DNA from: Pseudonocardia sp. SCN 73-27
GTDB lineage: Bacteria; Actinomycetota; Actinomycetes; Mycobacteriales; Pseudonocardiaceae
DNA: 64,000 nucleotides
Direction: 5' to 3'
NCBI GenBank assembly: GCA_001725415.1
Contig: MEGH01000012.1
Span: forward strand, 83,619 to 147,618
The notes under the pieces: generated by a model
Database searches by the model: none
Told to the model about the DNA's origin: nothing
The model's input: only the letters and a program-made list of their open reading frames with translations
Shown here: positions 8,430 to 16,361 of the stretch, piece after piece
Numbering within the stretch: position 1 is the first letter of the stretch
Layout of the letters: the number at the start of each line of letters is the position of its first letter
Made by a program: the position numbers and the translations under genes

Positions 8430-8454
8430 CTACCCGAGCGGGCGGCGTCCAATC
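8430..8454 (-). promoter_or_regulatory. SigB/F-class promoter before whiB
   Basis: On the minus strand: GATT-N15-GGGTAG, about 108 nt upstream of the whiB start. Fits GNNT-N14/16-GGGTA; the last base is G rather than the usual C/T. Confidence 0.4.
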
Positions 8455-8478
8455 CTGGTCGCCCGTCGACGGCACCGG

Positions 8479-8504
8479 GTGTCCGCACGGCGCCGCCGGG
8501 GTAC
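8479..8504 (+). promoter_or_regulatory. SigB/F-class promoter, antiporter gene
   Basis: GTGT-N16-GGGTAC, with the -10 ending 9 nt before the GTG start at 8514. This predicts a transcript beginning at or next to the start codon. No ribosome site is seen upstream of that GTG, in keeping with leaderless translation. Confidence 0.6.
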
Positions 8505-8513
8505 GGCGCGGGG

Positions 8514-10115
8514 GTGCCCGCACAGGTCCTGCTCGTCGTCGCCGTGCTCGCGGCCGGGGTGGTCGTCGGCCGGCTCGTGAGCAGGCGGACCGGCCTGCCC
8601 GAGGCCGCGGTCTTCGTCGTGCTCGGCGTCGGTGCGGCGTTCGTGCCCGGTGTGGAGGCGTTGCGCCTGTCACCGGACTTCGTGCTGCTCGTCTTCCTGC
8701 CCCCGCTGATCTACTACGCCGCGTTCTTCAGCGACCTCCGCGAGACCGTCCGCCACCTGGTCCCGGTGGTCGGGCAGGCCGTCGGGCTCGTCGTCGCCAC
8801 GGCATTCGCCGTGGCCGCGACCCTGCTCGCGGTGTTCCCAGAGGTCGGGTGGGCGGCGGCGATCGCGTTCGGGGCGGCCGTGGCCCCGCCGGACCCCGTG
8901 GCGGCGGGCTCGGTGTTGCGCCGCTTCGGTGTCCCGCGCCGGATGGTCACCGTGCTCGAGGCGGAAGGGCTGGTCAACGACGGCGTCGCCCTGACGCTGT
9001 TCGCGGTGGCCGTCGGCGCGGTCGGTGCGGCGACGACGACGGGTGAGGTGGGGCTCGCGCTGCTGATCGAGGTGGGCGGCGGGATCGGGTTCGGGCTCGT
9101 CGTCGGGATCGTCGCGGCGGCGGTGCGGCGCCGGATCCGCGACATCGCGGTGCAGGTGCTGCTGTCGCTGCTGGTGCCGTACCTGGCGTTCGTGCCGGCG
9201 CAGCAGGTGCACGCGTCCGGGGTGCTCGCGACCGTCACCGCCGCCGTCTGGCTGGGGGTGCGCGGCCGAGGTCTCGTGGAGCCGACCGTCCGGCTGCACG
9301 CCGAGACGTTCTGGCGGGTGCTCAACACCCTGCTCGTCGCGCTGCTGTTCGTGCTGCTCGGCGTCCAGGTACCGACGGTGTTCCGCGCCGTCGAGGGCCA
9401 GGCCGTCTGGCCCGTCGTCGGCGCGGCGGTGGCGGTCACGGTGGTCGTGGTCGTCGTCCGGCTCGCGTGGGTCATGGGGGCGGCGCCGCTGGTGTCGTTG
9501 CTGCGGGTGCGCGAGGAGTTCGTCGGCGGGATGCCGTGGCGGGAGCGGCTCGCGCTCGGCTGGTGCGGCCCGCGCGGCGCCGTCTCGCTCGCGGTCATCC
9601 TGTCGCTGCCGTTGACGACCCCCGACGGCGCGCCCTTCCCGCAGCGTGACCTGCTGGTGTTCCTGACCGTCGTCGTCGTGCTGGTGACGCTCGTCGGGCA
9701 GACGCTGCCCCTCGGTCTGCTGCTGCGCGCCCTGCGGTTGCGGCCGAGCTCGCGGGAACGCACCGAGTCGGCGCGGGCCCGGCAGGCGGCCGTCGACGCG
9801 GCGTTGCGCGAGCTCGACGGCGTCGCCGAGCGGGAGGAGCCGGTGCCGCCCGGGGTGGACGAGCTGCGGCAGGTGCTGGAGCTGCGTCGTGACCATCTGC
9901 GTGACCGCCTGGACGAGTCGGCCGACGACCGGGGTGACGGATCGGGTGGGGACCGGTCGTTCGACGTGCGGGACCTGCGGCTGCGGCTGATCGAGGTCGA
10001 GCGGGCGGCGCTGCGCCGGATGCACGACGAGGGCGAGATCGGGCGGGCGACGATGGTCGAGATCAGTCAGGAGCTCGACCTCGACGAGACGCAGTTACGG
10101 AACCGCAGGCACTGA
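8514..10115 (+). CDS. CPA1-family Na+(K+)/H+ antiporter
   Basis: 533 residues: about 12 TM helices to residue ~415, then a hydrophilic C-terminal tail with coiled-coil character (REDH-rich, ~120 residues). The ion-site region AFGAAVAPPDPVAAGSVLRR followed by EAEGLVNDGVALTLF is the CPA1 signature (the ND pair coordinates the cation). Drives proton-coupled sodium or potassium export for pH/osmotic balance. The SigB/F-like promoter immediately upstream fits osmotic-stress control. The start is the GTG at 8514, with no good ribosome site. Confidence 0.92.
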   Translation: MPAQVLLVVAVLAAGVVVGRLVSRRTGLPEAAVFVVLGVGAAFVPGVEALRLSPDFVLLVFLPPLIYYAAFFSDLRETVRHLVPVVGQAVGLVVATAFAVAATLLAVFPEVGWAAAIAFGAAVAPPDPVAAGSVLRRFGVPRRMVTVLEAEGLVNDGVALTLFAVAVGAVGAATTTGEVGLALLIEVGGGIGFGLVVGIVAAAVRRRIRDIAVQVLLSLLVPYLAFVPAQQVHASGVLATVTAAVWLGVRGRGLVEPTVRLHAETFWRVLNTLLVALLFVLLGVQVPTVFRAVEGQAVWPVVGAAVAVTVVVVVVRLAWVMGAAPLVSLLRVREEFVGGMPWRERLALGWCGPRGAVSLAVILSLPLTTPDGAPFPQRDLLVFLTVVVVLVTLVGQTLPLGLLLRALRLRPSSRERTESARARQAAVDAALRELDGVAEREEPVPPGVDELRQVLELRRDHLRDRLDESADDRGDGSGGDRSFDVRDLRLRLIEVERAALRRMHDEGEIGRATMVEISQELDLDETQLRNRRH

Positions 10116-10237
10116 CGTCCGCGCCCGCGGTCGAACCGGGGGAGAGCGCAGGGTGAGGCCCGGCGATGGCGGCACGAAGATCGTGAAGACGCCGGTGAGT
10201 CCGATGCTTTCGGCCAGCCCTCGCGGGATGCGTCACG

Positions 10238-10270
10238 ATGAGTGGCGCGGGACTCATTGCACTGAGTGCA
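10238..10270 (+). promoter_or_regulatory. Clustered dyads, likely TetR operator
   Basis: ATGAGT (10238), ACTCAT (10252) and TGAGT (10263) form two overlapping inverted repeats, ATGAGT-N8-ACTCAT and ACTCA-N6-TGAGT. Within the second, TGCAC-TGA-GTGCA is itself a perfect dyad. The cluster ends 23 bp before the tetR GTG, the normal place for autorepression. Confidence 0.6.
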
Positions 10271-10293
10271 GCGAGATTCCTACCCTCGACCGG

Positions 10294-10923
10294 GTGACGG
10301 CCCTGACGGTGCGCGATGCGCAGAAGGCGCGCACCCACCGCGCGCTCATCGACGCGGCCCTCGCCCTGACCGACGAACGTGGTCGCCAGGGGCTGACGGT
10401 GGAGGCCGTCGCCGAACGCGCCGGGGTCTCACGGCGGACCGTCTTCAACCACTTCGCGACGCTCGACGAGATCGTGCTGGCCGCCTGCACCGAGATGCTC
10501 GACGTCCTCGTCGACGGGTTCGTCGAGGCCACGGCCGCCGCGCCGCCGGGGGAGCCGGGCCTGGCCGCGGTCGTCGACGACGTCGTCCGTGCCCTGCACG
10601 CCACCGACCTCGTGGGCCCCATGGCCTACCTGACCCACGTCCTCGGCGCCCCCGACGAGCAGGACCCGCGCGTCGAGGTGATCGTCGAGGCCGCGTTCGG
10701 GCGGTGCCGACGGCACATGCTCGGCGCCGTCGCCGACCGCTACCCGGGCGTCGACCCGCTCGACGTGGAGCTCGTCGTCGGCTCCCTGCTCTCCGGGGTC
10801 CACGTGCTGCACGGGCACTGGTGGGAGCGCACCGGGGCGGTGGACGACGCCGCGTCGCGACGGGAGTGGGACCGCCTGCTCGACCGCCTGACCAGCGCAC
10901 TTCGTACGGGCTTCGGCCACTGA
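10294..10923 (+). CDS. TetR-family regulator of the MMPL gene
   Basis: 209 residues from the GTG at 10294. N-terminal HTH: ARTHRALIDAALALTDERG then LTVEAVAERAGVSRRTVFNHF, the TetR DNA-binding helix pair. The C-terminal all-helical ligand domain is divergent, as is normal. Followed 32 bp later by the MMPL transporter in the same direction; TetR-MMPL pairs usually mean substrate-induced efflux. Alternating half-sites just upstream suggest autoregulation. Confidence 0.88.
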   Translation: MTALTVRDAQKARTHRALIDAALALTDERGRQGLTVEAVAERAGVSRRTVFNHFATLDEIVLAACTEMLDVLVDGFVEATAAAPPGEPGLAAVVDDVVRALHATDLVGPMAYLTHVLGAPDEQDPRVEVIVEAAFGRCRRHMLGAVADRYPGVDPLDVELVVGSLLSGVHVLHGHWWERTGAVDDAASRREWDRLLDRLTSALRTGFGH

Positions 10924-10955
10924 CCGCCACACCTCCCCGGGAGCGACTCCTCGTC

Positions 10956-13373
10956 ATGGCAGAACTGCTGTACCGCCTCGGCCACTTCGCGGCCCGTCGT
11001 CCGTGGCGGGTCGTCACGGCGTGGGCGACCCTGCTGGTCGCGGCCGTCGTCGCCGTCCTGGTCACCGGGGTCAACCTGACCGGCGCGACCTCGATCCCCG
11101 GCACCCCGACCGAGCAGGTCTCCGAGCGGCTGCAGGCCGAGCTCCCCGGCGCCGGCGGCGGCACGGGCCTGGTCGTCCTGCACACCGCCGACGGACGGCC
11201 CTTCACCGCCGGACAGCAGGCCGCGGTGTCGGCGGCGCTGCAGCGCGTCGGCGGCATCTCCGGCGTCACGCAGGTCGTCGACCCGTTCGCGGTCGCCGCG
11301 ACCCGCGCCGCCCAGGAGCAGCAGCTCGCGGGTGGGAAGGCGCAGCTCGACGCGGCGCGCGCCCGGCTCGCCCAGGGGCAGGCACAGCTCGACGCCGCCC
11401 GCGCCGCGGGTGTACCCGCCGGAGCCCTTGCCGCGCAACAGCAGCAGCTCGACCAGGCCCGTGCGCAGCTGGACGCGGGGACCGCGCAGCTCACGGCGGG
11501 GGAGTCGCTCGCGGCGCTGGCCGCGGGCATCCGCACGGTGTCGCAGGACGGCTCCGCGGCCGTCGCGACGGTCGCGTTCGGCGCCTCGCAGACCGCGATC
11601 CCGACCGAGACCAAGGACGCCGTCACCGCCACCATCCGCGACGCGGCGGTCCCGGGGGTCGAGGTCGACTTCTCCTCCGAGATCACCCAGAATCTCGACG
11701 GCATCGCCGGGCCCTCCGAGGTCGTCGGCGTCGTGATCGCCGCCGTCGTGCTGCTGGTCATGCTGGGCACCCTCGTCGCCGCCGGGCTGCCGATCCTCAC
11801 CGCGCTCGTCGGCGTCGGTGTGGGGGTCGCGGGCGCGACGGCGTTCTCCGGCCTCGTCGAGATGACGTCGGTGACCCCGATCCTCGGCCTCATGCTGGGT
11901 CTGGCCGTGGGGATCGACTACGCACTGTTCGTCGTCAACCGTCACCGCAGGCAGCTGCGCGCGGGCGTCCCACTGCGCGAGTCGATCGCGCTGGCCACCG
12001 GCACGTCCGGCAACGCCGTCGTGTTCGCGGGCTTCACCGTCGTGATCGCACTGGTGGCGCTCACGATCACGGGCATCCCCTTCCTCGGGCTGATGGGGAT
12101 CGTCGGCGCGGCGTGCGTCGCCGTCGCCGTGCTCGTCGCCGTCACGCTGACCCCGGCACTGCTGTCGCTGATCGGGCTGCGGCTGTTGTCGCGCAAGGCC
12201 CGCTCGAAGCCCCCGGCCGCGCAGACCCCGCAGCGCGCCCCGATGTCGACGGGCAAGGCCGTGTTGCGTGCCGTCGGCGGGATCGCGCTGCTCGTCGTCA
12301 TCGCGGTCCCGGCGCTGTCGATGAGGCTCGGGCTGCCCGACGGCTCGTCCGAGCCGCAGGACTCCACCCAGTACCAGGCCTACGCGACGGTCGCGGAGAA
12401 GTTCGGGGCCGGGGCGAACGGGCCGCTGGTCGTCGTCGCGGACCTGCCCCCGGGCCTCGACGAGCAGGGGCGCACCGCCGCGCAGGCCGCGGTCGCGCAG
12501 GAGATCGGTGCCACCGAGCACGTCGCGGCCGTCGCACCGGTCGCCGTCGCGCCGAACGGGTCGTTCGCGCTGTTCCAGGTGGTGCCCACGGACGGGCCGA
12601 CGAGCAAGACCACCGAGCAGCTCGTCGACGACCTGCGCGCGATGACCACGCCGTTCGCACCGAACACGCCCCTGGGCGTCGCGGGATCGGCGTCGGGCAA
12701 CATCGACATCTCGGCCAAGCTCGCCGCGGCGCTGCCGATCTACCTGGCCGTCGTCGTCGGGCTGTCGCTGCTGATCATGATCGTGGTGTTCCGGTCGATC
12801 CTGGTGCCGGTCACCGCGACCGTCGGCTTCGTCCTGTCCTACTTCGCGGCCATGGGTGCCGTCGTCGCCATCTACCAGTGGGGCTGGCTGGGCCCGGTGT
12901 TCGGCGTGCACGACCCGGGTCCGGTGCTGAACTTCCTGCCGACACTGCTCGTCGGCATCCTGTTCGGCCTGGCCATGGACTACCAGCTGTTCCTGGTCTC
13001 GGGCATGCGCGAGGCGTTCGTGCACGGCTCACCGGCACGCCGCGCGGTCGCCGAGGGCCTGCACGCGGGCCGCCCCGTCGTCACCGCGGCCGCGATCATC
13101 ATGTTCTCCGTCTTCGGCGGGTTCGTGTTCTCCCATCTCGCGATGATCCGGCCGATGGGCTTCGGGCTGGCCTTCGGCGTGCTGTTCGACGCCTTCGTCG
13201 TGCGCATGCTGGTCATCCCCGCGCTCATGCACCTGGCCGGGAACGCCGCGTGGTGGCTCCCGAAGTGGCTCGACCGCATCCTGCCGAACGTCGACGTCGA
13301 GGGCGCCTCGCTGGAGCGCGACCACCCGACGCCGGCGGCGCAGCGCCCCGACGCGCTGACCCCGGCCGGGTAG
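10956..13373 (+). CDS. MMPL/RND-family membrane transporter
   Basis: 805 residues with the RND layout: TM1, a large external loop, TM2-6, a second loop, TM7-12. MMPL signatures GIDYALFVVNRHRRQL and GLAMDYQLFLVSGMREAF are present in the two halves, with Asp-Tyr in TM4 and TM10 as proton-relay candidates. The first external loop contains a Gln/Ala-rich coiled coil (~residues 130-185, repeating AQLDAARA/QLDQARAQLDA), as in actinobacterial MMPLs that span the envelope. Likely exports a lipid or drug; control by the adjacent TetR is expected. Confidence 0.92.
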   Translation: MAELLYRLGHFAARRPWRVVTAWATLLVAAVVAVLVTGVNLTGATSIPGTPTEQVSERLQAELPGAGGGTGLVVLHTADGRPFTAGQQAAVSAALQRVGGISGVTQVVDPFAVAATRAAQEQQLAGGKAQLDAARARLAQGQAQLDAARAAGVPAGALAAQQQQLDQARAQLDAGTAQLTAGESLAALAAGIRTVSQDGSAAVATVAFGASQTAIPTETKDAVTATIRDAAVPGVEVDFSSEITQNLDGIAGPSEVVGVVIAAVVLLVMLGTLVAAGLPILTALVGVGVGVAGATAFSGLVEMTSVTPILGLMLGLAVGIDYALFVVNRHRRQLRAGVPLRESIALATGTSGNAVVFAGFTVVIALVALTITGIPFLGLMGIVGAACVAVAVLVAVTLTPALLSLIGLRLLSRKARSKPPAAQTPQRAPMSTGKAVLRAVGGIALLVVIAVPALSMRLGLPDGSSEPQDSTQYQAYATVAEKFGAGANGPLVVVADLPPGLDEQGRTAAQAAVAQEIGATEHVAAVAPVAVAPNGSFALFQVVPTDGPTSKTTEQLVDDLRAMTTPFAPNTPLGVAGSASGNIDISAKLAAALPIYLAVVVGLSLLIMIVVFRSILVPVTATVGFVLSYFAAMGAVVAIYQWGWLGPVFGVHDPGPVLNFLPTLLVGILFGLAMDYQLFLVSGMREAFVHGSPARRAVAEGLHAGRPVVTAAAIIMFSVFGGFVFSHLAMIRPMGFGLAFGVLFDAFVVRMLVIPALMHLAGNAAWWLPKWLDRILPNVDVEGASLERDHPTPAAQRPDALTPAG

Positions 13374-13378
13374 AGCGC

Positions 13379-14113
13379 CTAGCGGGGCTCGTTCGACCCG
13401 ACCCGCTCCCAGCCCCGCCGCGCCGGTCGCGCGGCGGGGCCCGCGGTGCGGGAGCGGTACACGATGTAGGGACGGAACAGGTAGCCCACCGGCGCCGAGA
13501 AGGCGTGCACGAGCCGCGTGAACGGCCAGATCGTGAACAGCGCCATGCCGATCAGCGTGTGGATCCGGAAGGCGGGGCTCGACCCGGCCATCGCGTCGAT
13601 GTCGGGCTGGAAGACGAACAGGGACCGGAACCACGGCGAGACCCAGACGCGGTAGTCGTGCTCCTCGCCCCCGGCGACGCCGAGCAGCGTCGTGGACAGC
13701 CCCGCGACGATCGCCAGCACGAGGACGACGTACATGAGCTTGTCGTTGCGGGTCGTCGCCGAGAAGACGGGGCCGGTGGTGCGGCGCCGGTAGATCAGGA
13801 TGGCGATCCCGGCCGACGTGGAGAGGCCTGCGATCCCGCCGAGCACGAGGGCCTGCACGTGGTACGCCGTCTCGGACAGCCCGGCGGCCGTGGTCCAGCT
13901 CTTGGGGACGACCAGGCCGACGACGTGCCCGATGACGACGACGAGCAGCCCGAAATGGAACATCGGGCTGCCGATGCGCAGCAGCCGCGATTCGTGCAGC
14001 TCCGAGGACCGCGTCGTCCAGCCGAACTTGTCGTAGCGGTAGCGCCAGATCGTGCCGGTGACCAGGACGGCGACCATGACGTAGGGCAGCACCCCCCACA
14101 GCAGCACGTTCAT
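13379..14113 (-). CDS. narI: Respiratory nitrate reductase gamma subunit
   Basis: 244 residues, five TM helices. NarI is the di-heme b membrane anchor that takes electrons from menaquinol to NarH. Candidate axial histidines sit in FHFGLLVVVIGHVVGLV (TM2) and in the C-terminal RIHTLIGMALFTIWPFTRLVHAF segment, the expected positions. Start overlaps the narJ stop by ATGA. The stop is 5 bp from the convergent MMPL stop, so the two transcripts must end into each other. Confidence 0.95.
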   Translation of the reverse strand: MNVLLWGVLPYVMVAVLVTGTIWRYRYDKFGWTTRSSELHESRLLRIGSPMFHFGLLVVVIGHVVGLVVPKSWTTAAGLSETAYHVQALVLGGIAGLSTSAGIAILIYRRRTTGPVFSATTRNDKLMYVVLVLAIVAGLSTTLLGVAGGEEHDYRVWVSPWFRSLFVFQPDIDAMAGSSPAFRIHTLIGMALFTIWPFTRLVHAFSAPVGYLFRPYIVYRSRTAGPAARPARRGWERVGSNEPR

Positions 14114-14715
14114 CGCGGGCCTCCGAAGGGGGCGAGCTCGAGCCCGACCTGTTCGCGCGGCGGCCCGCTGCGGGCGAGGGCCTTGGCGGCGGCGACGTCG
14201 GCGGGCGAGGGGCCGGGCAGCAGTGCGCAGACGGCTTCCAGGACGTGCGCGTAGGGCGTCGCGGCCTCGTGCAGCGCGAGCCGCAGCAACTCGATGCCGG
14301 CCCGGTGCTCCTGCAGCAGGGCCAGGCCGTCGGCGAGGTCGACGGTGGCGGCGTATTCCAGGACGGCGGGCAGGAAGTCCGGGAGCTCGGTGCCCCCGAA
14401 CTCGGCGCCCGACCGTCGGTACCGCTCCTTCAGCGCGGCCAGCGCGCCGCCGCGGCGCCGGGTCTCCCCATCGGTCCACCAGGTCAGGTAGAGACAGCAG
14501 CGGCGGCGGGTGTCGAAGACGGCGACGTAGTGCTCGGCGAGGTCGGGGCGGTGTGCGGTGGCGTCGAGGAACGCGTCGAGTCCGGCGCGGGCGGGGCCTG
14601 CGGGCAGCTCGGCCACGGCGGCGCGCACGAGCGGCCCGCGGCCGGGGTCGTCGGGGTGGAGCAGGCACAGCGACGCCGCCTGCAGGACCACCCGGGTGCC
14701 CGCCGCGGCGCTCAC
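14110..14715 (-). CDS. narJ: Nitrate reductase assembly chaperone NarJ
   Basis: 201 residues, GTG start. All-helical TorD/NarJ fold; the core HYVAVFDTRRRCCLYLTWWTDGETRRRG is the actinobacterial NarJ signature. NarJ holds apo-NarGH while the molybdenum cofactor is inserted, then leaves; it is not in the final enzyme. Overlaps narH and narI by 4 bases each. Confidence 0.94.
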   Translation of the reverse strand: MSAAAGTRVVLQAASLCLLHPDDPGRGPLVRAAVAELPAGPARAGLDAFLDATAHRPDLAEHYVAVFDTRRRCCLYLTWWTDGETRRRGGALAALKERYRRSGAEFGGTELPDFLPAVLEYAATVDLADGLALLQEHRAGIELLRLALHEAATPYAHVLEAVCALLPGPSPADVAAAKALARSGPPREQVGLELAPFGGPR

Positions 14716-16361
14716 CGCGAATCCCGTGGCGGGAAGAGACCCGCGGGTCTGCCCTTGCCGTCCCAGTTCAGGAGGTTGACGCGGTCGGCCGAGGTGTCGG
14801 CCACGGTGTCGCTGGTCTGGCGGTCGCGCAGCGCGTGGAACGTCTCGACCGACACCGGCGCGGGTCGCCCCGACGCCTCGCCGAACGGGCCGCCCATCCC
14901 GGGGCCGCCGTCGACGTCGAGGCTGCAGCCGATCTCCTCCAGCTGGTGGGCCTCGACGACGTGGGCCGTCGGGATGACGTAGCGCTCGTCGTACTTGGCG
15001 ATCGCGAGCAGCCGGTACATCTCCATGATCTCCTCGGCGCCCATCCCGACGGAGGCGGGGATCGACTCGTCGATCTCCCGGCCGAGGGTGACGTCGCGCA
15101 TGAACGCGCGCATCGCGGCGAGTGTGCGCAGGACCCGCGTGACGGGTTCCGGGTCGCCCGCGGTGAACAGCTCGGCCAGGTAGTCGACGGGGATGCGCAG
15201 CGCGTCGATCGCGCCGAACAGGTTACCGGCGGACTCGCCGTCGTGCCCGGTCTCGGTGAGCCGGTCGACGACGGGCGAGAGCGGCGGGACGTACCAGACC
15301 ATCGGCATGGTCCGGAACTCCGGATGCAGCGGCAGCGCGACCCGGTACTGCACCACCAGCTTGTGGACGGGCGAGCGCTGCGCCGCCTCGACCCACTCGG
15401 GGTCGATGCCGTCGCGGTGCGCGGCCGCCACCACCGCGGGGTCGTGCGGGTCGAGCAGCACACCGAGCTGTGCCTCGTAGAGGTCGTGCTCGTCCTCGAC
15501 CGACGCGGCCTCGGTGACCCGGTCGGCGTCGTAGAGGAACAGGCCGATGTAGCGCAGCCGGCCGACACAGGTCTCGCTGCACACCGTGGGCAGCCCGACC
15601 TCGACGCGCGGGTAGCAGAACGTGCACTTCTCGGCCTTGCCGGTGCGATGGTTGAAGTAGATCTTCTTGTACGGGCAGCCGGTGACGCACATCCGCCAGC
15701 CGCGGCAGCGGTCCTGGTCCACGAGCACGATGCCGTCCTCGACGCGCTTGTACATCGCCCCCGACGGGCAGGAGGCGACGCAGGCGGGGTTGAGGCAGTG
15801 CTCGCAGATGCGCGGCAGGTAGAACATGAACGCCTGTTCGTACTCGAAGCGCACCTTGTCCTCGGACGCGCGCCGGATCCGTTCGACGATCGGGTCGAGC
15901 TCGCCCTGTTCGGGGATGCCGCCGAGGTCGTCGTCCCAGTTGGCGCTCCACTCGACCGACATCGGCCTGCCCGACAGCAGCGACCGCGGTTCGGCCACCG
16001 GGAAGTCGTCGCCGAGCGGGGCGTCGACGAGGGTCTCGTAGTCGTAGGTCCAGGGCTCGTAGTAGTCGCGGATGTTCGGCAGGACCGGGTTGGCGAAGAT
16101 CGACAGCAGCTTGTGGACGCGCCCGCCCGCGCGCAGCGTCAACCGGCCACGCCGGTTGCGCACCCAGCCGCCGCGCCATCGGTCCTGGTCCTGGTAGCGG
16201 CGCGGATAGCCCTGACCGGGCCGGGTCTCGACGTTGTTGAACCACACGTACTCGACGCCCGCACGGTTGGTCCAGGCCTGCTTGCAGGTGACCGAGCACG
16301 TGTGGCATCCGATGCACTTGTCGAGGTTCATCACCATGCCCAGCTGGGCCATGACCTTCAT
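14712..16361 (-). CDS. narH: Respiratory nitrate reductase beta subunit
   Basis: 549 residues, normal for NarH. Four ferredoxin-type Cys clusters are visible: CIGCHTCSVTC near the N-terminus; CEHCLNPACVASCPSG; CRGWRMCVTGCPYKK (with Trp in place of one Cys, marking the [3Fe-4S] site); and CTFCYPRVEVGLPTVCSETC. These relay electrons from NarI to NarG. The ATG at 16361 overlaps the narG stop by ATGA. Confidence 0.96.
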   Translation of the reverse strand: MKVMAQLGMVMNLDKCIGCHTCSVTCKQAWTNRAGVEYVWFNNVETRPGQGYPRRYQDQDRWRGGWVRNRRGRLTLRAGGRVHKLLSIFANPVLPNIRDYYEPWTYDYETLVDAPLGDDFPVAEPRSLLSGRPMSVEWSANWDDDLGGIPEQGELDPIVERIRRASEDKVRFEYEQAFMFYLPRICEHCLNPACVASCPSGAMYKRVEDGIVLVDQDRCRGWRMCVTGCPYKKIYFNHRTGKAEKCTFCYPRVEVGLPTVCSETCVGRLRYIGLFLYDADRVTEAASVEDEHDLYEAQLGVLLDPHDPAVVAAAHRDGIDPEWVEAAQRSPVHKLVVQYRVALPLHPEFRTMPMVWYVPPLSPVVDRLTETGHDGESAGNLFGAIDALRIPVDYLAELFTAGDPEPVTRVLRTLAAMRAFMRDVTLGREIDESIPASVGMGAEEIMEMYRLLAIAKYDERYVIPTAHVVEAHQLEEIGCSLDVDGGPGMGGPFGEASGRPAPVSVETFHALRDRQTSDTVADTSADRVNLLNWDGKGRPAGLFPPRDSR

